From NCBI GenBank assembly GCA_965233625.1, contig OZ247499.1, positions 6,572,001 through 6,636,000 on the forward strand: DNA of 64,000 bases, given 5' to 3'. This stretch comes from G965233625 sp965233625. GTDB lineage: Bacteria > Planctomycetota > Planctomycetia > Pirellulales > Pirellulaceae. The notes under the pieces were generated by a model. That model was not told the origin of the DNA and did not search any database. It saw only the letters and a program-made list of their open reading frames with translations. The position numbers and the translations under genes are program-made. Shown here piece after piece: positions 46,900 through 55,202 of this stretch (position 1 is its first letter; each line of letters starts with the position of its first letter).

Positions 46900-47391
46900 G
46901 TGGCCATCGAGTACCTAGAAATTAGAGTGGCGAATCACCCCTCAGACAACCAGCCAATGTTGCAGTGCAAACTTCTTTCGCCAGATGGTGCGACGCTGGT
47001 GGGCGAAACCAGGCTCCCCTCGAATCTGCCGGCAGGCGACTCAGTCGTGCCGGTGGCGCTGAAGACCATCCTGGCGGGGCAGACGTGGAAGCGTTGCGGG
47101 CAGACCTCCTTTCTATCACGCGAAAATCCGGACGCCACGCCCGCTGAGTATTGCATGATCGATCACAACATGACGAGCGAGAAAGCGGGCTGGTTCAAAA
47201 CCCAGTATTACTTCACCTTTGCAGCTCATCGGATTACCCCTGAAGGGCTCGTCGGCCCGCTGGCACAGACAGGCCGGTTTAAGACCGAGGAATCGCGCAG
47301 TGGCGAACAGTCACTTGCAGACCAGCTGAAGCAGGACGGCTGGGCTCCCGTGCCAGGTAGTAAAGTCGTCTTCGCCCGCCCCAAGAGTTAA
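46900..47391 (+). CDS. unknown soluble protein
   Basis: 163 residues from a GTG with GGAG eight bases upstream. No signal peptide or membrane segment and no recognised family. It looks beta-rich at the start (YLEIRVANHPSDNQPMLQCK) and has LAGQTWKRCGQTSFL and KTQYYFTFAAHRITPEGLVG in the middle. It lies between the lipid operon and the tRNA-Ser gene on the same strand. Confidence 0.68.
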   Translation: MAIEYLEIRVANHPSDNQPMLQCKLLSPDGATLVGETRLPSNLPAGDSVVPVALKTILAGQTWKRCGQTSFLSRENPDATPAEYCMIDHNMTSEKAGWFKTQYYFTFAAHRITPEGLVGPLAQTGRFKTEESRSGEQSLADQLKQDGWAPVPGSKVVFARPKS

Positions 47392-47482
47392 GGCGACTGC
47401 CCAGCCGTTTACACGCTTCCGCCGGGGCCCGGCTTTTTACCCGGCCAACAATCCCGTAAACTGAAACCACGACGTTCAGTCC

Positions 47483-47567
47483 GGATGGGTGGCCGAGTGG
47501 TCGAAGGCGGTAGTTTTGAAAACTACTGAACGGCAACGTTCCGCAGGTTCGAATCCTGTCCCATCCG
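47483..47567 (+). tRNA. tRNA-Ser (TGA anticodon)
   Basis: An 85-base tRNA with a GGATGGG/CCCATCC acceptor stem, the anticodon loop TTTGAAA (anticodon TGA) on the stem TAGTT/AACTA, a long variable arm (ACGGCAACGTTCCG region) typical of serine tRNA, and a GGTTCGAATCC T-loop. The 3' CCA is not encoded. Confidence 0.95.
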
Positions 47568-47627
47568 CTTTTTCAGCGTCCCTGCACTTCTCTTACTCCT
47601 TAGCTGTGCCATCCCCTGGGGTGAGTT

Positions 47628-47903
47628 ATGCAGCGGCCTAACTTTCAGGACGACGCGACAAACCATCCCCGGGTTTCCCTACGGGAACTACTATTCTGGA
47701 TCACAGCATGTGGGGTGACGCTGGCATCGCTCAGAATTCCCGTGCTAGGGCCGGTGCTGGTTTTTGTGCTGGCGTTATTCATTCTTGCCCGCCTGGAATT
47801 GTTTCTCCCGCAAAAGTTTGTGATTTTAGCCGCGCTGCTGATGGTCGTGCTGGCCATCGTCGCAGGTTGCCTATGGTTGGTTGTCTGGCGGCCGGGGATC
47901 TGA
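47628..47903 (+). CDS. small membrane protein of the FSL-helix type
   Basis: 91 residues. A short hydrophilic start leads into RVSLRELLFWITACGVTLAS and two more hydrophobic helices (GPVLVFVLALFILARLEL; VILAALLMVVLAIVAGCLWL). The first helix has the FSLxxLxxxT look shared by several proteins in the window. It ends eight bases before the start of the ATPase gene. No function known. Confidence 0.72.
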   Translation: MQRPNFQDDATNHPRVSLRELLFWITACGVTLASLRIPVLGPVLVFVLALFILARLELFLPQKFVILAALLMVVLAIVAGCLWLVVWRPGI

Positions 47904-47910
47904 GCGGCTG

Positions 47911-48555
47911 ATGATTGAGAACCCTTTTGCCACTTCTTTTGTCCGGCCTGGAAAAACGCCATTCTTGTTTCCGCCGGGCGAAGACGCGGACGCATTGGTG
48001 CGGCGTCTGCAAGATTGTGGCTGGTGGGGGCAGATCACCGGGCAACATGGTGCGGGGAAGTCTACGTTGCTGCATACGCTGCGGGCGCCGCTGGAAAGGG
48101 CAGGGCGGGAGATCTGCTGGCTGACGTTGCGGCAAGGGCAAAGGCGGCTGGAAATCTCTTCGCAGCAGCGGGCGGCATGGTCGTCGCAGACGCTGGTGAT
48201 CGTCGATGGATTCGAGCAGCTTCCGTGGTGGCGCCGCTGGCGGTTGAAGCGCTGGGTGAAACGCGGCGGGGCGGGCCTTTTGGTGACGGCGCATAGCAAC
48301 GTCAACCTTCCGCAGTTGCTGCATGTTGAAACATCGCTGGAAACGGCGCTGCAAGTTGTGGAAGGACTGCTATCGCAGCATCGCGAATCGCTGCAACTTC
48401 AGGCGCCGTCAGGGCAAGCAGACAATTCAGCCCCACCAGGTGAAATCTCTGCCGACGCGATAAAAAACAGCTTTATTCAGCACAATGGAAATATCCGCGA
48501 AATGTTGTTCACACTGTATGACTTGTATGAACAGCAACGGATAAGCGGGTTATAG
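47911..48555 (+). CDS. small P-loop ATPase
   Basis: 214 residues from the ATG at 47911. Walker A is TGQHGAGKSTLL and a Walker B-like LVIVDGFEQL follows; the N-terminus ENPFATSFVRPG resembles the start of ExeA-like AAA proteins. Compared with typical AAA ATPases it is short: a full lid and an arginine-finger motif are not obvious, though a C-terminal helical part (IKNSFIQHNGNIREMLFTLY) remains. Neighbours are a small membrane protein and tRNA-Ser. The role is unknown. Confidence 0.72.
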   Translation: MIENPFATSFVRPGKTPFLFPPGEDADALVRRLQDCGWWGQITGQHGAGKSTLLHTLRAPLERAGREICWLTLRQGQRRLEISSQQRAAWSSQTLVIVDGFEQLPWWRRWRLKRWVKRGGAGLLVTAHSNVNLPQLLHVETSLETALQVVEGLLSQHRESLQLQAPSGQADNSAPPGEISADAIKNSFIQHNGNIREMLFTLYDLYEQQRISGL

Positions 48556-48859
48556 GCCCCAGATTTCTTCGCTCAGCCCTGCATTTTCTCTATCCGGCCA
48601 TCTTGCTGTGGTTCACGCATCCGTCCTGGTGCGTAGTTTCGTTATGCAAACCGGGCGAACGCGTTTGATGCAGCGTCTTTTAGCTTTCCGCGGCAACATG
48701 CGTAACCTAGTATTGGCTGTAAGGAAAACGCGCCGCGGGACCGCACCCTGCTGGCGCCGCGCAACCGTTTGCGGAGCGAACGGGTCCATCTAGGGAGGGA
48801 GGTGAAAAATATCGGGCTGCCGGTACATGGCGGCCCTGTTCGGAGAGAGAGAATCCAAA
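48556..48859. other. upstream region of a Cys-rich secreted protein
   Basis: About 300 bases without a recognised gene. It includes GC-rich dyads (CGCGCCGCGG; GCAACCGTTTGCGG) and two purine-rich AGGGAGGGAGG / GGAGAGAGAG stretches; the second serves as ribosome binding site for the next gene. An in-frame extension to 48827 is unlikely to be used. Confidence 0.4.
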
Positions 48860-50041
48860 ATGGCTAAACGATCTTTATGCTTCCTGCTGGCAGGCGTGGC
48901 GTTCGCTGCAACTGCGGCAACAGCGTCCAGCAATGTCTACGGACAATGCCTCTTAAACTGGTTGAATCCCGCGCCGCCCGTGCAAGTGACCAACTACGCA
49001 CCTGGCTGCGATACCTGCAACCCGTGCACCACCTGCGCCCGGCCAGTCGTTGCCAACTACGCCTACACACCAACTTCTTACCGCTACGGCTGGCGCCGGC
49101 CGTTTAACGGTTTCTTCGCCCGCCTGTTCGGCTGGGAACGCCCCTACACGGCAGGCTATGCACCGTACACCGCAGGCTACGCCCCTTATACGACAGTGGG
49201 TTACGCCGGCTATGGCAGCACCGGGTGTAGCACTTGTGCATCGCCGTGCACCACGTGTGCATCACCGGCGCCTGCTTGTGGCAATTGCGGATCGTGTTCT
49301 GCCTGCAGTGGCGCCGCCTCGATGGCTCCTTCACTGACAAGCAGCGGATACGCAGCGCCGATCGGAACGGGTGTGCCCGCTTCGTCTGGTTCGTGCCCGA
49401 CCTGCGCCAGCGGCGTTAGCTACGAGAGTGGCAGCCCCGCAGCGCCGCAGTTCAACCTGCCACAGATCACCCCCGGCCCTGCAACGACGACACCTGCAGA
49501 CATTCCACCGGCGATCTCGCCGACCGAGATGACGCCGATTGAATCGGGCGTGAAACGCAACACGCTGAAGAAAGGCGCCGACGTCAGCGATCTGTTCACC
49601 CGTAAATCGCCTGCCACGCTGACGCCGCTGGAATCGCGTCCTGCTGAGCCGAAGTTCGTGCCGCCGCCAATCGACACCACCGCTCGCGCAAGCAGCGGCT
49701 GGGCGACACACGCCACGCACCGTCCTGCATTCACCTCTGAGGTGAAGCCAGCTCCCGAGATGCCCGCAGGCATCCGTCCGGTTGTCGACCTCGACGCACC
49801 GGCCATGCCAAGCAAGGCGCCGGAAGCCAAGAAGGCGCCTGTGCTGTTCAACCCGTTTGACCGCACGGCCAAAGCGCCGCAACGCGACATTATTCCCGCC
49901 GTGTATTCGCACAGCAAAGGCGGCGAGATCGCACCTGTCAGCCGGACCACTCCGGTTACCAGCCGCAAACCTGTCGCCAAGTCGCGGATTCGCACCGCAG
50001 ACGACGATGGTAAAGTCTGGGACGATTCCGGCTGGAACTAA
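48860..50041 (+). CDS. Cys-rich secreted protein with CxxC and YT/GYAPY repeats
   Basis: 393 residues with a signal peptide (1-28, ending VYGQ). The N-terminal half has clustered Cys pairs: CDTCNPCTTC, CSTCASPCTTCASPAPAC, CGNCGSCSAC. Between them is a tyrosine-rich repeat, TAGYAPYTAGYAPYTTVGYA. The C-terminal half is Pro/Thr/Ala-rich with basic patches and looks disordered. Planctomycetes encode Cys-rich and YTV-type proteins linked to the cell surface; a structural role there is inferred. Confidence 0.82.
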   Translation: MAKRSLCFLLAGVAFAATAATASSNVYGQCLLNWLNPAPPVQVTNYAPGCDTCNPCTTCARPVVANYAYTPTSYRYGWRRPFNGFFARLFGWERPYTAGYAPYTAGYAPYTTVGYAGYGSTGCSTCASPCTTCASPAPACGNCGSCSACSGAASMAPSLTSSGYAAPIGTGVPASSGSCPTCASGVSYESGSPAAPQFNLPQITPGPATTTPADIPPAISPTEMTPIESGVKRNTLKKGADVSDLFTRKSPATLTPLESRPAEPKFVPPPIDTTARASSGWATHATHRPAFTSEVKPAPEMPAGIRPVVDLDAPAMPSKAPEAKKAPVLFNPFDRTAKAPQRDIIPAVYSHSKGGEIAPVSRTTPVTSRKPVAKSRIRTADDDGKVWDDSGWN

Positions 50042-50097
50042 CAGCAACCGTTCAACAGTGATCTAACGTATCACTGCACCCGTGTAGACCCACGCCT

Positions 50098-50134
50098 AAC
50101 CCGTATGTTGCGACGTGCAGCATGCGGGTTTTTT
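50098..50134 (+). terminator. rho-independent terminator of the Cys-rich protein gene
   Basis: AACCCGTATGTTGC (50098-50111) pairs with GCAGCATGCGGGTT (50117-50130) with G-U pairs, around a five-base loop, and a T-run follows to 50134. Confidence 0.85.
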
Positions 50135-50166
50135 CATGGACTAGACGTCGCGCCTGCAAGCGGCAA

Positions 50167-50535
50167 TTAGTCCCACTCGATCTCTTCGTAGTTGGCATCG
50201 ATCAGCTTCATCAAGGCTGTCTCGTCGGAAACCATCTTAAGGACGTGCTGCTGAAAGCGCTTCATTCTTTCCACATTCTCAGCGCTGTACTCTGCATAGG
50301 CAGCAAACATGCCGGCTTCAGGATCGGTGTCTACGTGCTCCATCAGTTCCGGGTCCAGGCTGGTCACATAGAAACGGATCAGCGCGTCCCAGTTGTACCC
50401 GTTCATATACGCCAGTTCGTACCGGGCGTGGATCCGCTCTCCGAGTTCAAACAAGCCATCTTGCTCGTTGTAGACGCAGACCGATACGTTGCCGAGATCG
50501 GGCGACTCGATCAATTGAACGCTGTCTTCGTACAT
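50167..50535 (-). CDS. Imm51-like immunity protein, orphan
   Basis: 122 residues from the ATG at 50535, with GGAG a few bases upstream. The pattern MNGYNWDALIRFYVTSLDPE...DTDPEAGMFAAYAE resembles, from memory, the Imm51 family of immunity proteins for polymorphic toxins (GYDW and DPEAGMF being key). It is an acidic soluble protein. No toxin, Rhs or secretion gene is near, so if it is an immunity protein it is an orphan. It is divergent from the AIM24 gene. The upstream open frame to 50733 is not coding. Confidence 0.62.
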   Translation of the reverse strand: MYEDSVQLIESPDLGNVSVCVYNEQDGLFELGERIHARYELAYMNGYNWDALIRFYVTSLDPELMEHVDTDPEAGMFAAYAEYSAENVERMKRFQQHVLKMVSDETALMKLIDANYEEIEWD

Positions 50536-50662
50536 GGTTTTCTCCGTGAAAGGATCGATACAATGGGCGGCTTCAGCGAAAGAACCCAAGATTCTACATT
50601 CCGCAGCGAACACAATCTGTACGCTGGGCTGCGAACCAGGATTATCCTTTAGAGAGAAACTC

Positions 50663-51334
50663 ATGGCGACGTTTGAAGTGATCGAGCGACAGGGACTGCG
50701 GATGGTGAAAGCCACCATCAACAACGAAACCATCCGCGCCGAAGCCGGAGCGCTGCACTATATGCAAGGCGACGTGACCCTGGAGTCCAAGGCGCCAACG
50801 GCTGGTGGATTTCTGAAGTCGCTTGTCACCCAGGAATCTATCTTCCGGCCCACCTACCGTGGAACCGGTGAAATCTTCTTCGGACCGCCTACCTTTGGCG
50901 AATACACCACCATGTCACTCAGTGGCGACGCCTGGGTGCTGGATAAAGGCGCCTATGTCTGTTCCGACATCGCGATCGACGTGGGGGTGTACCGCAATCA
51001 GGCCGTTGCGGGGCTGATCTCTGGCGAAGGCTTCTTTCAGACGCGGGTGGAAGGCGAGGGCAATGTGGTGATCTATTCGCAAGGGCCGCTGGAAACCATT
51101 GATCTATCCAACGACAAGCTGGTGGTGGATGGAAGCTTCGCCGTCGCAAGGCAGGCCTCGCTGAAGTTCAGCGTGCAGAAAGCTTCCAAAGGATTCATCG
51201 GCAGCATGACTTCGGGCGAAGGCTTTGTGAACGTCATCGAAGGCACGGGCCGCGTGCTGCTGGCGCCGGTGCCCAATATTCACGTTAATCTGGTCAACGA
51301 GATACGCTCGGGAATGACGCCGGGTAAGAGCTGA
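50663..51334 (+). CDS. AIM24/TIGR00266 family protein
   Basis: 223 residues. The start MATFEVIERQGLRMVKATIN and AEAGALHYMQGDVTLES, followed by GGFLKSLVTQESIF and a double-psi-like beta-strand region, mark the AIM24 family (AIM24 is a mitochondrial protein in yeast; bacterial members have no settled role). No signal peptide is seen. The ubiquitin-like gene follows 78 bases later. Confidence 0.85.
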   Translation: MATFEVIERQGLRMVKATINNETIRAEAGALHYMQGDVTLESKAPTAGGFLKSLVTQESIFRPTYRGTGEIFFGPPTFGEYTTMSLSGDAWVLDKGAYVCSDIAIDVGVYRNQAVAGLISGEGFFQTRVEGEGNVVIYSQGPLETIDLSNDKLVVDGSFAVARQASLKFSVQKASKGFIGSMTSGEGFVNVIEGTGRVLLAPVPNIHVNLVNEIRSGMTPGKS

Positions 51335-51412
51335 CGCAGCTTACCATTGCCTGCATCAGGCGCCGCACGTTACGATGCACGGACAGGGACAAATGCAGCA
51401 GGAGGGGTTTCG

Positions 51413-51697
51413 ATGCCGATGATGACGGTGCAGGTCTGGGACGCGACGGGCAACAAGCGGCAGGAAGTGGAACTGCCGGACGATGCACCCGTCAACCGCA
51501 TTCTGGCGGTGCTGCTGGACAAGATGAACCTGCCGCAGATGGCGCCCGACGGCCAGCCCTTAAGCTACAAATTTCACCACAAACGGTCCGGCAAACAACT
51601 GCTAGACCACCAGTGCCTGGCCGACGTAGAAGTGCAACCCGGCGACGTCCTGCGCCTGCAGCCAGAGATCACCGCAGGCGGTGTGACTGCCTGCTAG
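51413..51697 (+). CDS. ubiquitin-like (YukD/EsaB-type) small protein
   Basis: 94 residues with AGGAGGGG six bases upstream of the ATG. The pattern of beta strands and helix (TVQVWDATGNKRQEVELPDD; VNRILAVLLDKMNLPQMAPD; YKFHHKRSGKQLLDHQ; VEVQPGDVLRLQPEI) fits the ubiquitin-like YukD/EsaB fold known from type VII secretion. It has no C-terminal GG. No EssC/ESX gene is nearby, so a link to secretion is not supported. An in-frame ATG follows two codons later. Confidence 0.7.
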   Translation: MPMMTVQVWDATGNKRQEVELPDDAPVNRILAVLLDKMNLPQMAPDGQPLSYKFHHKRSGKQLLDHQCLADVEVQPGDVLRLQPEITAGGVTAC

Positions 51698-51868
51698 CCA
51701 CCCGAAGGCCCGTATTCAGGCGGATTTACAGCCGCGGCGGGTTTGCGGTACAATGCGGGCTTACCCTGAATTTAGTGGCATACTGACCATCTCCGGGCAG
51801 CAGCCGGCGTGATTAGCGTCTGGCGCCGCCACTGCACACCATAAACGCTTTACTACCGTAGTTTCCCC

Positions 51869-53338
51869 ATGTTTGATTCTTTGCGCGACGGCCTGACATC
51901 GGCCATGAAGAGCCTCCGCGGTCATGGAAAATTGACCGAAGGCAACATGCGCGAAGGCTTGAAGCTGGTGGAGCAGTCGCTGCTGGAAGCCGATGTTAGC
52001 TTCTCGGTGGTCGAAGCCTTCATGGAGAAGGTTTCAGAGCGGGCACTGGGCGAAAAGGTGCTGCTTAGCCTGAAACCGACCGAACAACTGGTGGGCATCG
52101 TTCAGGAAGAGCTGATTGAGATCCTCGGCCCAGTGGATCCGTCGCTGAACATTGCCGACAAGAAGAACAAAGTCACGGTCTTTATGCTTTGCGGTCTGCA
52201 AGGTTCTGGTAAGACCACCACATGCGGCAAGATGACCCGCATGCTGATGAAGCAGGATATCACGCCGATGCTGGTCGCCGCCGACCTGCAGCGTCCTGCG
52301 GCCATCGAGCAGTTGCACGTGCTGGGTGAGCAGTTAGGCGCCCCAGTCTACAGCGAAGAAGGCGCCACCGACCCGGTCAAAGTCTGTAAGAACGCCGTCG
52401 CCAAAGCGGGCAAAGACGGCCAGAAAGTGGTCATTCTCGATACCGCCGGCCGGTTGGCCATTGATGAAGAGCTGATGCAGCAGCTTAAGACCATCGACCG
52501 CCGCGTGAAGCCGGATCAGGTCTTCCTGGTGGTCGACGGCATGACCGGCCAGGACGCAGTCAACAGCGCCCAAGCTTTCCAGGACGCCCTGGAGCTTGAC
52601 GGCGTGATCATGACCAAGCTGGATGGCGATACGCGTGGCGGCGCCTTGCTTTCGGTCAAACATGTAACCGGCGTGCCGATCAAATTCATCGGTACTGGTG
52701 AGAAGCTGGAAGCGTTGGAGCCATTTCGTCCCGAAGGCATGGCCAGCCGGATTCTGGGCATGGGCGATATGGCGGCGTTGGCCGACATTGCCCGCAATGA
52801 GATTGATCAGAAGCAGCAGGAGAAGCTGCAGAAACGCCTGGAAAAAGGGCAGTTCACGCTCGAAGACTTCAAGACACAACTGCGGCAGATGGCCAAACCC
52901 GGCCTGATGCAGCGGATGCTGAAGATGCTTCCCGGCCCTCTCAGCTCGATGAGCGATCAACTGGACCCGAAAGATCTGAATCGCATGCTCGGCGCCATCG
53001 ATTCGATGACACCCGAAGAACGCCGCGATCCCAGCATCATCGATCAGAGCCGCCGGACGCGTATTGCCAACGGCTCCGGTGTGCAGGCGCCAGAGATTAA
53101 GCAACTGGTGCAGATGTTCGACGCTATGAAGCCGCTGATTACCGGGCTAGCCGGTGGCGGCAACCGCGCCGAAATGATGAAGCAGGTGCAGAACATGATG
53201 ACCGGCGGCGCGAATGGCAACGGCGCCATCAACAAACCGAAGCAAAGCACCGGCAAGCGGCTGACCTCTGCTCAGAAGAAAAAGCAGAAGAAGCTACGCG
53301 AAAAGCTCAAACGGCAGAAAAAACGCAAAAAAGGGTAG
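51869..53338 (+). CDS. ffh: signal recognition particle protein Ffh
   Basis: 489 residues. Ffh binds signal sequences on ribosomes and targets them to the membrane with FtsY. It shows the N domain, the GTPase G domain (GLQGSGKTTTCGKM, DTAGRLAID, TKLDGDTRGGALLS) and a Met-rich M domain (MGDMAALADIARNEIDQKQQ; GLMQRMLKMLPGPLSSM). A Lys-rich C-terminal tail ends the protein. It leads the cluster ffh-rpsP-trmD-rplS. A 4.5S RNA with the usual GGAAGGAAGCAG loop was not found upstream. Confidence 0.97.
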   Translation: MFDSLRDGLTSAMKSLRGHGKLTEGNMREGLKLVEQSLLEADVSFSVVEAFMEKVSERALGEKVLLSLKPTEQLVGIVQEELIEILGPVDPSLNIADKKNKVTVFMLCGLQGSGKTTTCGKMTRMLMKQDITPMLVAADLQRPAAIEQLHVLGEQLGAPVYSEEGATDPVKVCKNAVAKAGKDGQKVVILDTAGRLAIDEELMQQLKTIDRRVKPDQVFLVVDGMTGQDAVNSAQAFQDALELDGVIMTKLDGDTRGGALLSVKHVTGVPIKFIGTGEKLEALEPFRPEGMASRILGMGDMAALADIARNEIDQKQQEKLQKRLEKGQFTLEDFKTQLRQMAKPGLMQRMLKMLPGPLSSMSDQLDPKDLNRMLGAIDSMTPEERRDPSIIDQSRRTRIANGSGVQAPEIKQLVQMFDAMKPLITGLAGGGNRAEMMKQVQNMMTGGANGNGAINKPKQSTGKRLTSAQKKKQKKLREKLKRQKKRKKG

Positions 53339-53467
53339 CAGAAGCGTGCCAGATGATCCTAGCGGTAATGGGATCGTCACGATATATTTACTCAATTCCC
53401 ACCAGCAGATTTAGCAGGGGCGTCGTCGCCGGTACCGGCAGGCGCCAGAATTTACAGGAGATTCCGT

Positions 53468-53935
53468 GTGGCAGTCCGCCTACGTTTAAAAAGACTCGGT
53501 CGTAAGCATCGCCCGTTCTACCGCATCTGCGCGATGGATTCGCGTAGCCCACGCGATGGCCGCGTGATCGAAGAACTGGGCACCTACGACCCGATGATCA
53601 CCGAAACCGACGCCCGCGCACAGCTCAACGGCGAGCGGATTTCGCATTGGCTGAGTGTCGGCGCTCTGCCCACCCCTAAAGTTGGGGTACTGATCAAGAA
53701 GTACGGCCCGGAAGGCACGCACCTGGACGAGCAGAAATCCGCCCTCGAGCGGATGCAGGCCGCCCGCACCGCGCCCGTAACGGTCGAAGCACCCGCCAAA
53801 AAGAAGCCCGCGAAGCCAAAAGCTGAGGAAGCCAAGGCAGGAGAGGCGGCGCCTGAGGTTGAAGAGCCAAAGGCGGAAGAAGCCGCTGCGGAAGAAACCA
53901 AGCCAGAAGAAGCTTCTGGCGAAGGCGAATCGTAG
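53468..53935 (+). CDS. rpsP: ribosomal protein bS16 with long Ala/Glu/Lys tail
   Basis: 155 residues from a GTG with AGGAG upstream. The first 85 residues are bS16 (VRLRLKRLGRKHRPFYRICA; HWLSVGALPTPKVGVLIKKY). The last 65 are an extension of Lys/Ala then Glu-rich repeats (KKKPAKPKAEEAKAGEAAPE), well beyond the usual 80-90 residues. The extension is probably disordered and its role on the ribosome is unknown. Confidence 0.95.
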   Translation: MAVRLRLKRLGRKHRPFYRICAMDSRSPRDGRVIEELGTYDPMITETDARAQLNGERISHWLSVGALPTPKVGVLIKKYGPEGTHLDEQKSALERMQAARTAPVTVEAPAKKKPAKPKAEEAKAGEAAPEVEEPKAEEAAAEETKPEEASGEGES

Positions 53936-53993
53936 AACAACCCTCGCAGACGCATGCGGTCCCTACGTGGCGCGTCCATGCAGGTGAACGACC

Positions 53994-54746
53994 ATGCGTT
54001 TCGACGTGTTAACCCTGTTCCCGGAGATGTTTCCGGGCTATTTAGGCCAGAGCCTGCTGAACAAGGCAATTGAATCTGGTCTGGTGGAAGTGGTGCTGCA
54101 CGATATCCGTGCCTGGTCACGGGATAAGCATCAAAGCGTGGACGACCGCCCCTTCGGCGGCGGACCAGGCATGGTGCTGAAGGTGGAGCCTGTTGTTGAG
54201 TGTGTTGAAGAAGTGGCTGCCAGCGTGGCGACACCGCCACACATCGTCGCACTGACGCCGCAAGGACGCACACTCAACCAGCAGGTGATTGAAGAACTAG
54301 CCGGCCAGCCGCGGCTGATGATGCTGTGCGGCCGGTACGAAGGCTTCGATCAACGAGTTTATGACATTTTGCAGCCGGATGAGATCTCGATCGGCGATTT
54401 CATCCTCAACGGCGGCGAAGTGGCCGCCATGGTGCTGATCGACGCATTGGTGAGAATGGTGCCCGGCGTGCTGGGCGATGAACGCAGTAACAAAGAGGAC
54501 TCGTTTTCCAGCGGCAACCGCCTGCTGGAATCGGCTGTATACACCCGCCCCCGCGAATACCGCGGCCTGGAAGTACCGCCCATCCTGCTCAGCGGCGATC
54601 ACAACGCGATTGCCCGCTGGCGCGAAGAACAAAGCCGCCAACGCACAAAAGAAAGACGCGCCGACCTGCTCGACGCCGGGAACGACAACGCCGGTCAACC
54701 CGGCTCCGAAGACAACGCCGGTCAGACCGGCAGCACGGAAGATTAA
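53994..54746 (+). CDS. trmD: tRNA (guanine37-N1)-methyltransferase TrmD
   Basis: 250 residues. TrmD methylates G37 of tRNA and prevents frameshifting. Motifs are MRFDVLTLFPEMFPGYLGQS, the trefoil-knot SAM site LMMLCGRYEGFDQRV, ISIGDFILNGGEVAAMVLID and LLESAVYTRPREYRGLEVP. It follows rpsP directly; rimM, usually between them, is absent. The C-terminus carries a repeated polar tail (NDNAGQPGSEDNAGQTGS). Confidence 0.97.
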   Translation: MRFDVLTLFPEMFPGYLGQSLLNKAIESGLVEVVLHDIRAWSRDKHQSVDDRPFGGGPGMVLKVEPVVECVEEVAASVATPPHIVALTPQGRTLNQQVIEELAGQPRLMMLCGRYEGFDQRVYDILQPDEISIGDFILNGGEVAAMVLIDALVRMVPGVLGDERSNKEDSFSSGNRLLESAVYTRPREYRGLEVPPILLSGDHNAIARWREEQSRQRTKERRADLLDAGNDNAGQPGSEDNAGQTGSTED

Positions 54747-54809
54747 TCCTTCCTGACAATTATCCAACTATCCAATACCTCGTAAGAATCGATTGCGGAG
54801 AGACCCGCC

Positions 54810-55160
54810 ATGAACCAGGACCTGATTGCTGCTGTTGACGCCACGTGTCTGAAAGAGAACCCACCTGAGTTTGAAGTGGGCGACACCGTTGACGTGCACA
54901 CGCTGATTCTGGAAGGTCAGAAGACCCGCACCCAGATTTTCACGGGCGTTGTCCTTTCGCGTAGTGGCAGCGGCATGGGTGAGATGTTCACCGTCCGCCG
55001 TATCGTCGCCGGCGAAGGCGTCGAGCGGAAGTTCCCGCTCCACTCGCCACGCATCAGCACGGTCGAAGTGAAACGCTCCGCAGTGGTCCGCCGGGCCAAG
55101 CTGTACTTCCTCCGCGATCGCGTCGGCAAGGCAGTCCGCCTGAAAGAACGCCGCCGCTAA
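54810..55160 (+). CDS. rplS: ribosomal protein bL19
   Basis: 116 residues, normal length. Signatures are FEVGDTVDVHTLI, the RTQIFTGVVLSRSGSGMGEM loop and VKRSAVVRRAKLYFLRDRVG near the C-terminus. GGAGA upstream serves the ATG. It belongs to the trmD operon; rnhB does not follow it. Confidence 0.97.
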   Translation: MNQDLIAAVDATCLKENPPEFEVGDTVDVHTLILEGQKTRTQIFTGVVLSRSGSGMGEMFTVRRIVAGEGVERKFPLHSPRISTVEVKRSAVVRRAKLYFLRDRVGKAVRLKERRR

Positions 55161-55202
55161 ACCGGCCGCTTCAACATCTTAAGCTTCGCGCGGAGCCACC
55201 CC

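Noticed and set aside
48608..48793. A 61-codon open frame upstream of the Cys-rich protein gene
   Set aside because: Composition and start context do not look coding, and it lies in a probable promoter/leader region.
51413..51697. Type VII secretion component
   Set aside because: The fold resembles YukD/EsaB, but no EssC, WXG100 or other ESX gene is nearby, so only the fold is claimed.
51698..51868. A 4.5S (SRP) RNA upstream of ffh
   Set aside because: CCGGGCAGCAGCCGG looks superficially similar, but the conserved GGAAGGAAGCAG tetraloop region is missing.
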